Part shown: piece by piece, positions 16,591 through 25,063 of the stretch | Layout: each line of letters starts with the position of its first letter | Numbering within the stretch: position 1 is the stretch's first letter | Assembly: GCF_046250175.1 (NCBI RefSeq) | Contig: NZ_CP176468.1 | Length of the DNA stretch: 64,000 bases | Source: Psychromonas sp030397575 | Lineage (GTDB): Bacteria; Pseudomonadota; Gammaproteobacteria; Enterobacterales; Psychromonadaceae | Reading direction: 5' to 3' (one strand) | Made by a program: the position numbers and the translations under genes | The notes under the pieces: model-generated | Database searches by the model: none | Told to the model about the DNA's origin: nothing | What the model saw: the letters and a program-made list of their open reading frames with translations, nothing else

Positions 16591-17694
16591 TTATACAGGC
16601 ATTTTAGCTAATTCTTCACAAACCATATCACCGAATTCAGCAGTACTTACTAAGTTCGCTTCACCTTCTTTAGATAGGTCTGATGTTGAGTAACCATTTG
16701 CAAATACACTTTGCATTGCAGCCCACAGGTTTTTCGCTTCTTTTTCCATACCAAAGCTCATTTCTAGCATTAGTGCAACAGAACCAATCATTGAGTATGG
16801 GTTAGCAATACCTTTACCAGCGATATCTGGTGCAGAGCCGTGTGATGGTTCGTAGTAAGATTTCTCAGGACCTTTACAAGCAGAAGGCATAAGGCCTAGA
16901 GAACCTAAGATACCGCCACCTTGGTCACTTAAAATGTCACCAAACATATTTTCCATTACCATTACGTCAAACATAGTTGGTTTTAGACATAGGTAAGTTG
17001 CAGCAGCATCAACAAGAATGTTGATTACTTCAACTTCAGGGAAGTTTTTGCTTTCTTCTTCAACAATTTCATTCCATAAAACACTTGATTTCAATACGTT
17101 TGATTTATGGATGTTGTGCATTACTTTTTTACGTTTCATTGAAACTTCAAAACCAACGCGGATAATTTGGCGAATTTGATCTTCATCGTATTCTAAAACT
17201 TCACGTACGAAACGCTTGCCTTGGGCATCAACACCTGTTTCTTTCTCACCAAAGTATAAACCACCTACTAATTCACGGATTAGCATGATGTCGATACCTT
17301 CACCCACTACCGACTCTTTTAATGGAGAAAAGTGTGCTAGGCCTTTTGGTAAGTAAACAGGACGGAAGTTAGCATAAGTATTGTAACGACGACGTAATGG
17401 TAATAATGCACCACGTTCAGGTTGTTCATCAACAGGGATTTTTTGAGAGTCTTCGTGATTTAAACCAATCGTACCTTTTAAGATAGCATCTGCTTTATCA
17501 CAAGCCGCTTTTGTTTCTTCAGGGAAAGATTTGCCAGTTGCAAAGTAAGCAGCAGCACCAAATAATACGTCGTTTAATTCAAAGTTAACGTCAGCGTTAC
17601 GCTCTTCAACTAATTTTAAAACCTTTACCGCTTCCTTCATAACTTCAGGACCGATGCCGTCACCAGCTAATAAAGCAATGTTATATGTAGTCAT
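16591..17694 (-). CDS. leuB: 3-isopropylmalate dehydrogenase LeuB
   Basis: A 367-residue NAD-dependent beta-decarboxylating dehydrogenase. Features are LLAGDGIGPEVM at the N-terminus, the arginine motif ALLPLRRRYNTYANFRP, MLIRELVGGLYFGEK, the Lys in VMHNIHKSNVLK, DMMVMENMFGDILSD-type metal-binding aspartates and EPSHGSAPDIAGKGIANP near the end. It catalyses the third step of leucine synthesis. No leuA, leuC or leuD is adjacent, and it has its own ribosome binding site (AGGGAA) and terminator. The stretch around the arginine motif differs from the E. coli form, so another member of the isocitrate/isopropylmalate family cannot be wholly excluded. Confidence 0.87.
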   Translation of the reverse strand: MTTYNIALLAGDGIGPEVMKEAVKVLKLVEERNADVNFELNDVLFGAAAYFATGKSFPEETKAACDKADAILKGTIGLNHEDSQKIPVDEQPERGALLPLRRRYNTYANFRPVYLPKGLAHFSPLKESVVGEGIDIMLIRELVGGLYFGEKETGVDAQGKRFVREVLEYDEDQIRQIIRVGFEVSMKRKKVMHNIHKSNVLKSSVLWNEIVEEESKNFPEVEVINILVDAAATYLCLKPTMFDVMVMENMFGDILSDQGGGILGSLGLMPSACKGPEKSYYEPSHGSAPDIAGKGIANPYSMIGSVALMLEMSFGMEKEAKNLWAAMQSVFANGYSTSDLSKEGEANLVSTAEFGDMVCEELAKMPV

Positions 17695-17833
17695 TATAAT
17701 TCCCTAAATGATATTCGATTGTATTTCTTGGGGCACATAATAAGGTATAAATGGCGAGCATTTCAATGCATGAAGACATTTTTTACAATTTAATGAAAAT
17801 AATAAGAAGATTTGATGTTTGAAATAGGGAAGT

Positions 17834-17865
17834 AACACCAATCACAAAATACTTTGATTGGTGTT
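17834..17865. terminator. Hairpin after oppF
   Basis: The arms AACACCAATCA/TGATTGGTGTT form an 11-bp stem with a 10-base loop, 43 bases beyond the oppF stop. Only two or three T follow on either strand, so it may be a terminator or an mRNA 3'-end stabiliser for the opp operon. Confidence 0.55.
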
Positions 17866-17907
17866 TATCATCTTGCTTTAGATCACGTGGTAATACCGGT
17901 TAGTAAA

Positions 17908-18897
17908 TTACACTTCTAAAATACAAGCAGTTGCGTGAGTTTCGCTACCTTTAAGCGGTGTTTCACAATGACTGCAGTTATCAACGGCAATAGGGCAACG
18001 TGTTCTAAATACACAACCCGATGGTGGATTCATCGGTGATGGTAAATCCCCCTCTAACATTTGTACTTTTTTATTTCGTTCAATATTAGGATCAGGAATT
18101 GGCACGGCAGACATCAGTGCTTTAGTGTAAGGATGTTTCGGATCGGCAAATAACTCATCACAAGTACCAAACTCGACAGCATTACCGAGATACATCACTA
18201 GCACACGGTCAGAGATATGTTTCACGACAGATAAATCATGAGCAATAAAGATCAGGCTTAACCCTAACTCTTTCTGTAATGATTTCAGTAAATTCACCAC
18301 CTGTGCTTGAATTGATACATCTAAAGCAGACACAGGCTCATCACAGATAATCATTTTTGGTTTTAGAATCAGGGCACGTGCTATCCCGATCCGCTGACAC
18401 TGACCACCAGAGAATTCATGTGGGTAGCGATTGATCACATTAGGTAATAAACCGACCTTATCCATGATCTCTTTCACCTGTGTTTTCACTTCCTGTTTAC
18501 TTAACTTAGGATAAAAAGTCCGTAATGGCTCAGCAATAATATCTCCCACGTTCATGCGCGGATTTAACGACGCGAGTGGGTCTTGGAAAATCATCTGAAT
18601 CTGTTTACGTTTATCACGCATTGCTTGCTCACTTAAGGTAGCTAGGTCTTCTCCTAACCACACCACTTGCCCTGAGCTTACTGGCACTAGCCCAATAATG
18701 GCTCGAGCGAGTGTTGATTTACCACAACCAGACTCCCCTACTACACCTAATGTTTCACCTTCATAGAGTTTAAGGTCAATACCATCCACTGCTTTTAAAG
18801 GGATCGGTTTTGCCCAAGGTAACAGTGATTTAGAAGGGATATTAAACTGTACTTTTAATGATTTAATATCGAGTATTAATTTTTTATCTGTTTCCAT
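17908..18897 (-). CDS. oppF: Oligopeptide ABC transporter ATPase OppF
   Basis: A 329-residue ATP-binding subunit of the Opp importer. It has Walker A GESGCGKSTLAR, the signature FSGGQCQRIGIARAL, Walker B MIICDEPVSALD and the C-terminal oligopeptide-transporter extension with cysteines (CVFRTRCPIA). The start at 18897 is chosen because it overlaps the oppD stop as TAATG and has GGGAG eight bases upstream; a start five codons earlier is possible. Last gene of oppABCDF. Confidence 0.94.
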   Translation of the reverse strand: METDKKLILDIKSLKVQFNIPSKSLLPWAKPIPLKAVDGIDLKLYEGETLGVVGESGCGKSTLARAIIGLVPVSSGQVVWLGEDLATLSEQAMRDKRKQIQMIFQDPLASLNPRMNVGDIIAEPLRTFYPKLSKQEVKTQVKEIMDKVGLLPNVINRYPHEFSGGQCQRIGIARALILKPKMIICDEPVSALDVSIQAQVVNLLKSLQKELGLSLIFIAHDLSVVKHISDRVLVMYLGNAVEFGTCDELFADPKHPYTKALMSAVPIPDPNIERNKKVQMLEGDLPSPMNPPSGCVFRTRCPIAVDNCSHCETPLKGSETHATACILEV

Positions 18898-19862
18898 TAC
18901 CATGACTCCCAATTAGAAAAACAAGCACGTGAACGCCCTTCAGCAAACGCCGTTAACTGTGGAGTTTGATCGCATTCCCCCTGTACCACTCGATGACATC
19001 TATCTTGGTAAGGGCAGCCTTGTGGTAAGTTTAATAAGTTAGGTGGATTACCAGGAATGGTGGGTAATTCATCTGCTTGGTTATCTAAACGAGGAATCGC
19101 TTTTAATAACCCTTCCGTGTAGGGATGGCTTGGTTGGTAAAATATCTCGTTAACCGATCCATATTCCATCGTACGTCCGGCATACATGACTAACACTTTA
19201 TCGCAGCTCCCTGCCACTACGCCTAAGTCATGGGTGATCATAATAATCGCCGTATTAAATTTATGCTTTAATTCATTTAAGAGATCCATAATTTGCGCTT
19301 GAATGGTCACATCGAGTGCTGTTGTTGGTTCATCTGCAATGAGTAATTTAGGGCGGCACAGTAGCGCCATTGCAATCATTACACGTTGACGCATCCCCCC
19401 AGAAAACTCATGAGGGTACATATTAATACGACTGCGTGCCTCTGGTATTTTAACCGCTTCTAGCATTTCAACGGATTCTTCAAAAGCGGCTTTTTTACTT
19501 AACCCTTTATGCAAAATAAGCACTTCCATCATTTGCGCACTGACTTTCATATAAGGGTTCAATGATGTCATTGGATCTTGAAAAATCATCGCAATTTGCT
19601 CAGCACGGACTTTATTTAATTGTTTCTCCGGTAGATTAAGAATTTCATTACCTTCAAATTTTGCACTACCAGAAATAATGCCATTTTTTGCCAATAATCC
19701 CATTAAAGCAAACACTGTCTGTGATTTACCTGAACCCGATTCACCAACAATCCCCAGTGTCTCGCCTGGTTGCAGTGAAAACGTTAAATCGTTAACGGCT
19801 GTAACATTACCGTCTTGGGTAGTGAACTCCACATGGAGATCTTGTACATCTAATAAACTCAT
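18897..19862 (-). CDS. oppD: Oligopeptide ABC transporter ATPase OppD
   Basis: A 321-residue ATPase partner of OppF. Motifs are Walker A GESGSGKSQTV, Q-loop region IFQDPMTSLNPYM, signature FSGGMRQRVMIAMAL, Walker B LLIADEPTTALDVT, and the C-terminal cysteine cluster CPYQDRCHRVVQGEC that can hold an iron-sulfur cluster in this family. AAGGA precedes the ATG. OppD and OppF drive peptide import through OppB/OppC. Confidence 0.95.
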   Translation of the reverse strand: MSLLDVQDLHVEFTTQDGNVTAVNDLTFSLQPGETLGIVGESGSGKSQTVFALMGLLAKNGIISGSAKFEGNEILNLPEKQLNKVRAEQIAMIFQDPMTSLNPYMKVSAQMMEVLILHKGLSKKAAFEESVEMLEAVKIPEARSRINMYPHEFSGGMRQRVMIAMALLCRPKLLIADEPTTALDVTIQAQIMDLLNELKHKFNTAIIMITHDLGVVAGSCDKVLVMYAGRTMEYGSVNEIFYQPSHPYTEGLLKAIPRLDNQADELPTIPGNPPNLLNLPQGCPYQDRCHRVVQGECDQTPQLTAFAEGRSRACFSNWESW

Positions 19863-19881
19863 TTTTGTTTCCTTAATGCAA

Positions 19882-20784
19882 CTATCGGTCTTTTGGATCT
19901 AACGCATCACGTAGACCATCACCAATATAGTTAAAACAAAATAACGTGATCACCATAAAAGCAGCCGGAAAACCTAATTGCCAAATTGCCACTTCCATAC
20001 TTTGTGCTCCCTCTTGCAATAACGCTCCCCAACTGGTCATTGGCTCTTGCACACCAAGCCCTAAAAAGCTTAAGAAGGATTCAGTCAAGATCATACTAGG
20101 TACTAGTAGCGTGGAGTAAACGGCAACAATCCCCAACACATTAGGAATAATGTGGCGGCGAATAATATTCCATTTACTCACACCCGATACATGTGCCGCT
20201 TCAATAAACTCTTTGCTACGTAAGCTCAGTGTTTGTCCACGCACGATACGCGCCATGTCTAACCAAGCAATCGCACCAATAGCCACAAAAATAAGTACAA
20301 TATTGCGCCCAAAAAAGGTGACTAATACAATCACTAAGAACATAAAAGGAATAGCATAGAGGATTTCTAAAACACGCATCATAATTCGGTCAACTTTACC
20401 GCCAATGAAGCCAGACGTTGCACCGTAGACAGTACCAATAATCACAGCAACAACCGCTCCAAGTACACCTACCATCATGGAGATGCGTCCGCCAATAAAG
20501 GTACGAACAAAGAGATCCCGGCCTAAGCTATCGGTACCAAATAAATGCGTTGCAGATGGTCCTTCATGTAACGCGTACCAATCGGTATCATCATAGGCAA
20601 ACTCAGCCATCATCGGCACAAAAATAACGGCTAATACAATCGCGGCTAAGATAACTAAACTGACCATCGCCGCTTTGTTACGCATAAAACGAATTCGTGC
20701 ATCTTGCCAAAGGCTACGACCTTGTATTTCTAGGTTGCTAGAAAAGGCTTCCACCGCCTCCACATTTTGTTTTTTTGTAAACAT
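19882..20784 (-). CDS. oppC: Oligopeptide ABC transporter permease OppC
   Basis: A 300-residue inner-membrane permease. It has an N-terminal cytoplasmic tail and first membrane helix (about 38-58), then five further helices. The EAA-type coupling loop reads EAAHVSGVSKWNIIRRHIIPN. It pairs with OppB. Spacing is 11 bases from oppB and 19 bases to oppD, consistent with one operon. Confidence 0.95.
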   Translation of the reverse strand: MFTKKQNVEAVEAFSSNLEIQGRSLWQDARIRFMRNKAAMVSLVILAAIVLAVIFVPMMAEFAYDDTDWYALHEGPSATHLFGTDSLGRDLFVRTFIGGRISMMVGVLGAVVAVIIGTVYGATSGFIGGKVDRIMMRVLEILYAIPFMFLVIVLVTFFGRNIVLIFVAIGAIAWLDMARIVRGQTLSLRSKEFIEAAHVSGVSKWNIIRRHIIPNVLGIVAVYSTLLVPSMILTESFLSFLGLGVQEPMTSWGALLQEGAQSMEVAIWQLGFPAAFMVITLFCFNYIGDGLRDALDPKDR

Positions 20785-20795
20785 CTACTCAGTCC

Positions 20796-21716
20796 TTAAT
20801 AGCGAATTTTTGGATCAACATACGCCAATAAAATATCTACAATGGCGTTAAATACGATAAACAATAATCCAATTAAAATGGTGATCCCCATTACTAACGA
20901 GTAATCTCGATTAAATGCAGCGTTAACAAATAGTTTGCCAATACCAGGTAAACCAAAGATAGTTTCAATAACAACGGAACCAGTAATAATCCCCACAAAG
21001 GCAGGCCCCATATAAGAAACAACAGGTAACATGGCAGGTTTTAAGGCGTGGCGCAGTACGATATAAGAGAAGCTTAAGCCTTTTGCACGTGCAGTTCTGA
21101 TAAAGTTACTATTAAGTGTTTCAATCATGCTACCGCGTGTAATACGCGCAAAGGTTGCCACATACATCATCGCCATCCCTAACACTGGCAACACCATGTA
21201 CTTCAACGATCCATCAAACCATCCACCAGCTGGGAACCAACCTAAGCCAATGGAAAAGATATAAATAAGTACAGGTGCTAATACAAAGGATGGCATGACA
21301 ATGCCGAGCATCGACGTTGACATTAAGCCATAATCAAGCCACGTATTTTGCTTTAGTGCCGCGATGGTACCAATTGCAACACCACACACGAGGGCAAAGA
21401 TAAAAGCAAAAGCTCCAATTTTTGCTGAAACGGGTAAAGCAGCAACCACCAGCTCATTAACGGTAAAGTCTTGGTATTTAAATGATGGCCCTAAATCACC
21501 CTGTAGCACATTGGTTAAGTAGGTGGTGTATTGTTCAAAAACAGGTTTATCCAAACCATATTTTGCATTGATGTTTTGCATTACCTGCGGGGGTAGTTCA
21601 CGTTCACTGGAAAAAGGACTTCCTGGTGCAAAGCGCATCAAAAAGAAAGAAACAGTAATTAAAACTAACAGTGTAGGAATAGCCTCGATCACTCTCTTTA
21701 AGATAAATTTAAACAT
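20796..21716 (-). CDS. oppB: Oligopeptide ABC transporter permease OppB
   Basis: A 306-residue permease with six hydrophobic segments. The first is at about residues 9-30 with the family start FILKRxxEAIPTLLVLITVSF. The EAA loop is RTARAKGLSFSYIVLRHALKPA. Length equals E. coli OppB (306). It follows oppA after a 125-base gap that contains a stem-loop, as is usual where the binding protein is made in excess. Confidence 0.95.
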   Translation of the reverse strand: MFKFILKRVIEAIPTLLVLITVSFFLMRFAPGSPFSSERELPPQVMQNINAKYGLDKPVFEQYTTYLTNVLQGDLGPSFKYQDFTVNELVVAALPVSAKIGAFAFIFALVCGVAIGTIAALKQNTWLDYGLMSTSMLGIVMPSFVLAPVLIYIFSIGLGWFPAGGWFDGSLKYMVLPVLGMAMMYVATFARITRGSMIETLNSNFIRTARAKGLSFSYIVLRHALKPAMLPVVSYMGPAFVGIITGSVVIETIFGLPGIGKLFVNAAFNRDYSLVMGITILIGLLFIVFNAIVDILLAYVDPKIRY

Positions 21717-21745
21717 AACATTCTCAATTTAATAGATCACAACAG

Positions 21746-21772
21746 GCACACTAATCATGTTGATCAGCGTGC
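21746..21772 (-). terminator. Stem-loop between oppA and oppB
   Basis: An imperfect inverted repeat (outer GCAC/GTGC, inner ATCA/TGAT, two mismatches) with a short loop lies in the oppA-oppB gap. In many opp operons such a structure limits read-through or protects the oppA mRNA. That role here is inferred from position. Confidence 0.4.
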
Positions 21773-21841
21773 TTGATATGATACAAAATAGATAATGGGA
21801 GGCGTTAACCTCTCACCTTAAATGGTATAAAACCTCAGCGA

Positions 21842-23473
21842 TTAATCTGCGATGATATACATATTTTTAGAATAGTTTTTATCTTCGGCATTATGATGGG
21901 CATAACCGCCGACATGCGGGTTGAGTAGACGAGCTTTAACATATTGGTAGATTGGAATAATCGGCATATCTTTAGCAAGTAATGCTTCTTGTGCATAATA
22001 TAGCTTCTGGCGCTCTTCCTCTGAAGTACTGAGAATCGCTTGTTCCGTTAGCTTATCGTACTCTGCACTTTTATAATGTACACCACCAGTGGTGTTGTTA
22101 CCTTCCATTAACGAAGTGAAAGTAGAAGCTTCATTGTAGTCACCACACCATGAAGCACGTGCAGCTTGGAAGTTACCTTGGTTTTTAGTTTCTAGGTAAG
22201 TTTTCCACTCTTGATTTTCTAAAGTCACTTCAACACCTAGGGTTTTCTTCCACATTGAGCCGATTGCAACGGCTAACTTTTTGTGGTTTTCACTGGTATT
22301 GTAAAGTAGCGAAAACTTAAGTGGATTAGCTGCGTTATAACCGGCTTCTTCTAATAATTTCTTAGCTTCTGCATTACGCTCTTTTTGAGTGAGTTTTGCA
22401 TAAGGGGGTAATACCGGATCAAAATGCGCCACAATTTCAGGCGTTAATCCATAAGCAGGCTTTTCGCCTTTACCTAGTAAAAACTTAGCGATTACATCAC
22501 GATCAATGGCATAAGACACTGCTTTACGGACACGTAGATCATCAAAAGGCGCTTTATGCGTGTTTAAACTGTAATAATAAGTACACAGGTCGCCTTTGAT
22601 CGCGAGTGACTCTGCATGCTCTTTCTTTAAACGTTTAAAATGCTCATTTGGCACGTCGTAAGTCATATCTATTTCACCGGCAAGAAAACGATTCATTTCA
22701 GCGACATAGTTTTCTAATGGCAGATAAGTCACTTTAGTCAAAACCGTTTTATCATTATCCCAATAGTTTTTATTCGGTGTCATTTCAATGCGCTCATTCA
22801 CCACCCATTTGCTCATCACAAAAGCGCCATTACCTACAAAGTTTTCAGGCTTAGTCCACTGCTCACCATACTTTTCAACCGTCGCTTTATGTACTGGCAT
22901 CATGGTGGTATGTCCCATCATCATGACAAAATAAGGAACAGGTGTCGCGAGCTTAACTTCGAAGGTGTAGTCATCTATTGCTTTAACACCTAATGTGCTT
23001 TTATCTTTTTTACCGGCAATGATATCTGCAGCGTTTAACATGGTGGTCATATCCAAATACCATGAATAAGGAGACGCTGTTGCGGGATCGACTGCACGTT
23101 GAAAGCTGTATACAAAATCATGCGCTGTGACGGGATCACCATTAGACCATTTAGCATTTTTACGGAGATGGAAAATAAAGGTCTTATTGTCCGTAGTTTC
23201 CCAACTTTCGGCTACGCCAGGGATAGTATTTCCCTCAGCATCCTGTGTCACCAATCCTTCTAACAAATCTAAAATAACATTAGATTCAGGTACACCTTGT
23301 GTTTTATGTGGGTCAATTGACGCCACCTCTGAACCATTTCCTTTTACTAGTTCTTGTTTCTCAGCGAGCTTAGTACCAGCCGGTACGTCAGCAGCAATCG
23401 CTGTAAATGAAGAAGCTGCAAAAGAAAGGCTTAAACCGGCGAGTAACGCTTTTGTTATATTATTTTTATTCAC
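21842..23473 (-). CDS. oppA: Periplasmic oligopeptide-binding protein OppA
   Basis: A 543-residue family 5 extracellular solute-binding protein, like E. coli OppA (543). A Sec signal peptide occupies residues 1-27 (cleavage after AIA before DVPAG). It shows the family segments IDPHKTQGVPESNVILDLLEGL, FHLRKNAKWSNGDPVTAHDFVYSFQRAVDP and the ending region PIIPIYQYVKARLLNPHVGGY. The start codon is GTG with AGGA seven bases upstream. It delivers peptides to OppBCDF. Confidence 0.96.
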   Translation of the reverse strand: MNKNNITKALLAGLSLSFAASSFTAIAADVPAGTKLAEKQELVKGNGSEVASIDPHKTQGVPESNVILDLLEGLVTQDAEGNTIPGVAESWETTDNKTFIFHLRKNAKWSNGDPVTAHDFVYSFQRAVDPATASPYSWYLDMTTMLNAADIIAGKKDKSTLGVKAIDDYTFEVKLATPVPYFVMMMGHTTMMPVHKATVEKYGEQWTKPENFVGNGAFVMSKWVVNERIEMTPNKNYWDNDKTVLTKVTYLPLENYVAEMNRFLAGEIDMTYDVPNEHFKRLKKEHAESLAIKGDLCTYYYSLNTHKAPFDDLRVRKAVSYAIDRDVIAKFLLGKGEKPAYGLTPEIVAHFDPVLPPYAKLTQKERNAEAKKLLEEAGYNAANPLKFSLLYNTSENHKKLAVAIGSMWKKTLGVEVTLENQEWKTYLETKNQGNFQAARASWCGDYNEASTFTSLMEGNNTTGGVHYKSAEYDKLTEQAILSTSEEERQKLYYAQEALLAKDMPIIPIYQYVKARLLNPHVGGYAHHNAEDKNYSKNMYIIAD

Positions 23474-24249
23474 GCTTAATTCCTTTAATTGTATTCGGTT
23501 TGTGCATTTTGAAGATATATTTCAGTTTATATTTAATTAACTCCAGTAAGGTAAGCAAGATAAGAGTCAAATAGAAAACACATATAAATCATAAAGATAA
23601 AAACAAAACACATAATAGAAAAGATAAGTTGCACCAAAATAGGGAGGCATATTAATTTATAGTAATGAGAATCGCCTGTATTTCAACCAATAGATGGATA
23701 AGCCATATTCAGTTGATGGCACTGCTTATAAATTAACTGCTATACGATAATGGTTAATATCATTCCATGATGTAAAAAATGTTAAGGGATTGTATTATCC
23801 TGATATTTACAATCACCCAGTTCGATTAGCATAGAGATAAATTCCCTACAATAAGGTTGAATAGCACCTTACTGAATAAAACCAATCACACTAATTAACT
23901 GATCTATTTTGCTTGTTAAAATGGCTTATTTCTTCGTTGTACATTTCATAAAGGAAATAGCCATTGAAGAATGAACTAAGACATTTTCCCACGCAAAATT
24001 TAGATCACTTATTTAATATAATTGGTGTAAGAACTTACACTGGGCAAACTAGCATTTATAATAATAAGTTATTATAGGAATCATAATATTTTGTTATGTT
24101 TATCTCACTTCAGCTATAAAACAAGAATAAAACACCTATAAAAAGGTTAACTATCTCTATGAATTATAAGGGGGGATAAAAGAAAACATGAGTGAATAAT
24201 GCATAATTAAAAATGCATTATCCATTATAAAATAAAAGTATTTTGAATC
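23474..24249. other. Long gene-free region upstream of oppA
   Basis: This 776-base AT-rich stretch has no credible gene. It must contain the oppA promoter. I see three inverted repeats. One is a 12-13 base pair of arms at 23920-23932 and 23954-23965 around a 21-base loop. One is the compact palindrome GTGTAAGAACTTACAC at 24025-24040. One is a 9-bp stem (ATAATGCAT/ATGCATTAT) at 24196-24221 that may terminate the Nif3-like gene. None is assigned with confidence, and a small RNA cannot be excluded. Confidence 0.5.
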
Positions 24250-25005
24250 TTAGACAGGATTATCAATATCAATAAATGTGACTTCAAACCCCATTTCATT
24301 GGCTAACCACTCACCTAATGCTTTAGCACCATAACGTTCTGTTGCATGATGGCCTGCAGCAAAATAATGAATCCCCATCTCTTTAGCGATATGTACTGTG
24401 CGTTCCGATATTTCACCGCTAATAAAGGCATCAATCCCTTGTTCAGCAGCAATCGTAATATAATCTTGTCCACCACCCGTACACCAAGCAATAGTTTTAA
24501 TCTCAGGTTTGCCACCGTCGATCCATAAAGGTTCACGATCGAGTTGCTGAGTAATGGTCTCTGATAAAGCCTGTGGCGTAATCGCTTGTTCAAACTTACC
24601 CACTCGACCAACACTACGTTTGTCCCATGGCTCTAATGGGCGTCTATCTGTGATACCTAATAATTTAGCTAATTGTTTATTATTGCCCAGTTCAGGATGC
24701 ACATCCAAAGGGAGATGGTAAGCATACAGATTAATATCATTTTTGATTAATGCCTTGATACGATTATATTTCATCCCAACAATCTGTTGCGCTTCACCTT
24801 TCCAAAAATATCCATGATGAACTAAAATGGCATCGGCGTTTAATTCGATGGCAGCATCAATTAAAGCTTGATTGGCCGTTACTCCGGTTACTATTTTTTT
24901 TACTTGCTCTTTTCCTTCAATTTGCAAACCATTAGGGCAATAATCTTTAAATTGATGGATTTCTAAAAATTGATCTAGCTTGTTAGCAAGTTTACGATTG
25001 TTCAT
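24250..25005 (-). CDS. Nif3-like dinuclear metal centre protein (YbgI type)
   Basis: A 251-residue protein of the Nif3/DUF34 family, homologous to E. coli YbgI (247). Metal-ligand motifs are ILVHHGYFWKG, YAYHLPLDVHPELGNN and AGHHATERYG, which place two metals in each subunit of a toroidal hexamer. Biochemical role is not established; some family members are annotated as GTP cyclohydrolase-like without firm proof. The ATG at 25005 is preferred over a GTG three codons earlier because the family begins near there. Monocistronic. Confidence 0.9.
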   Translation of the reverse strand: MNNRKLANKLDQFLEIHQFKDYCPNGLQIEGKEQVKKIVTGVTANQALIDAAIELNADAILVHHGYFWKGEAQQIVGMKYNRIKALIKNDINLYAYHLPLDVHPELGNNKQLAKLLGITDRRPLEPWDKRSVGRVGKFEQAITPQALSETITQQLDREPLWIDGGKPEIKTIAWCTGGGQDYITIAAEQGIDAFISGEISERTVHIAKEMGIHYFAAGHHATERYGAKALGEWLANEMGFEVTFIDIDNPV

Positions 25006-25063
25006 AGGCTTCACTTTTAAATTAGAGGACTGTTGTTATAACCTATCATGATAAAGGTAAAGA

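Noticed and set aside
23625..23650. NtrC-like half site TGCACCAAAAT upstream of oppA
   Set aside because: Only the left half matches the NtrC consensus (TGCACC-N4-GGTGCA type) and no sigma-54 promoter follows.
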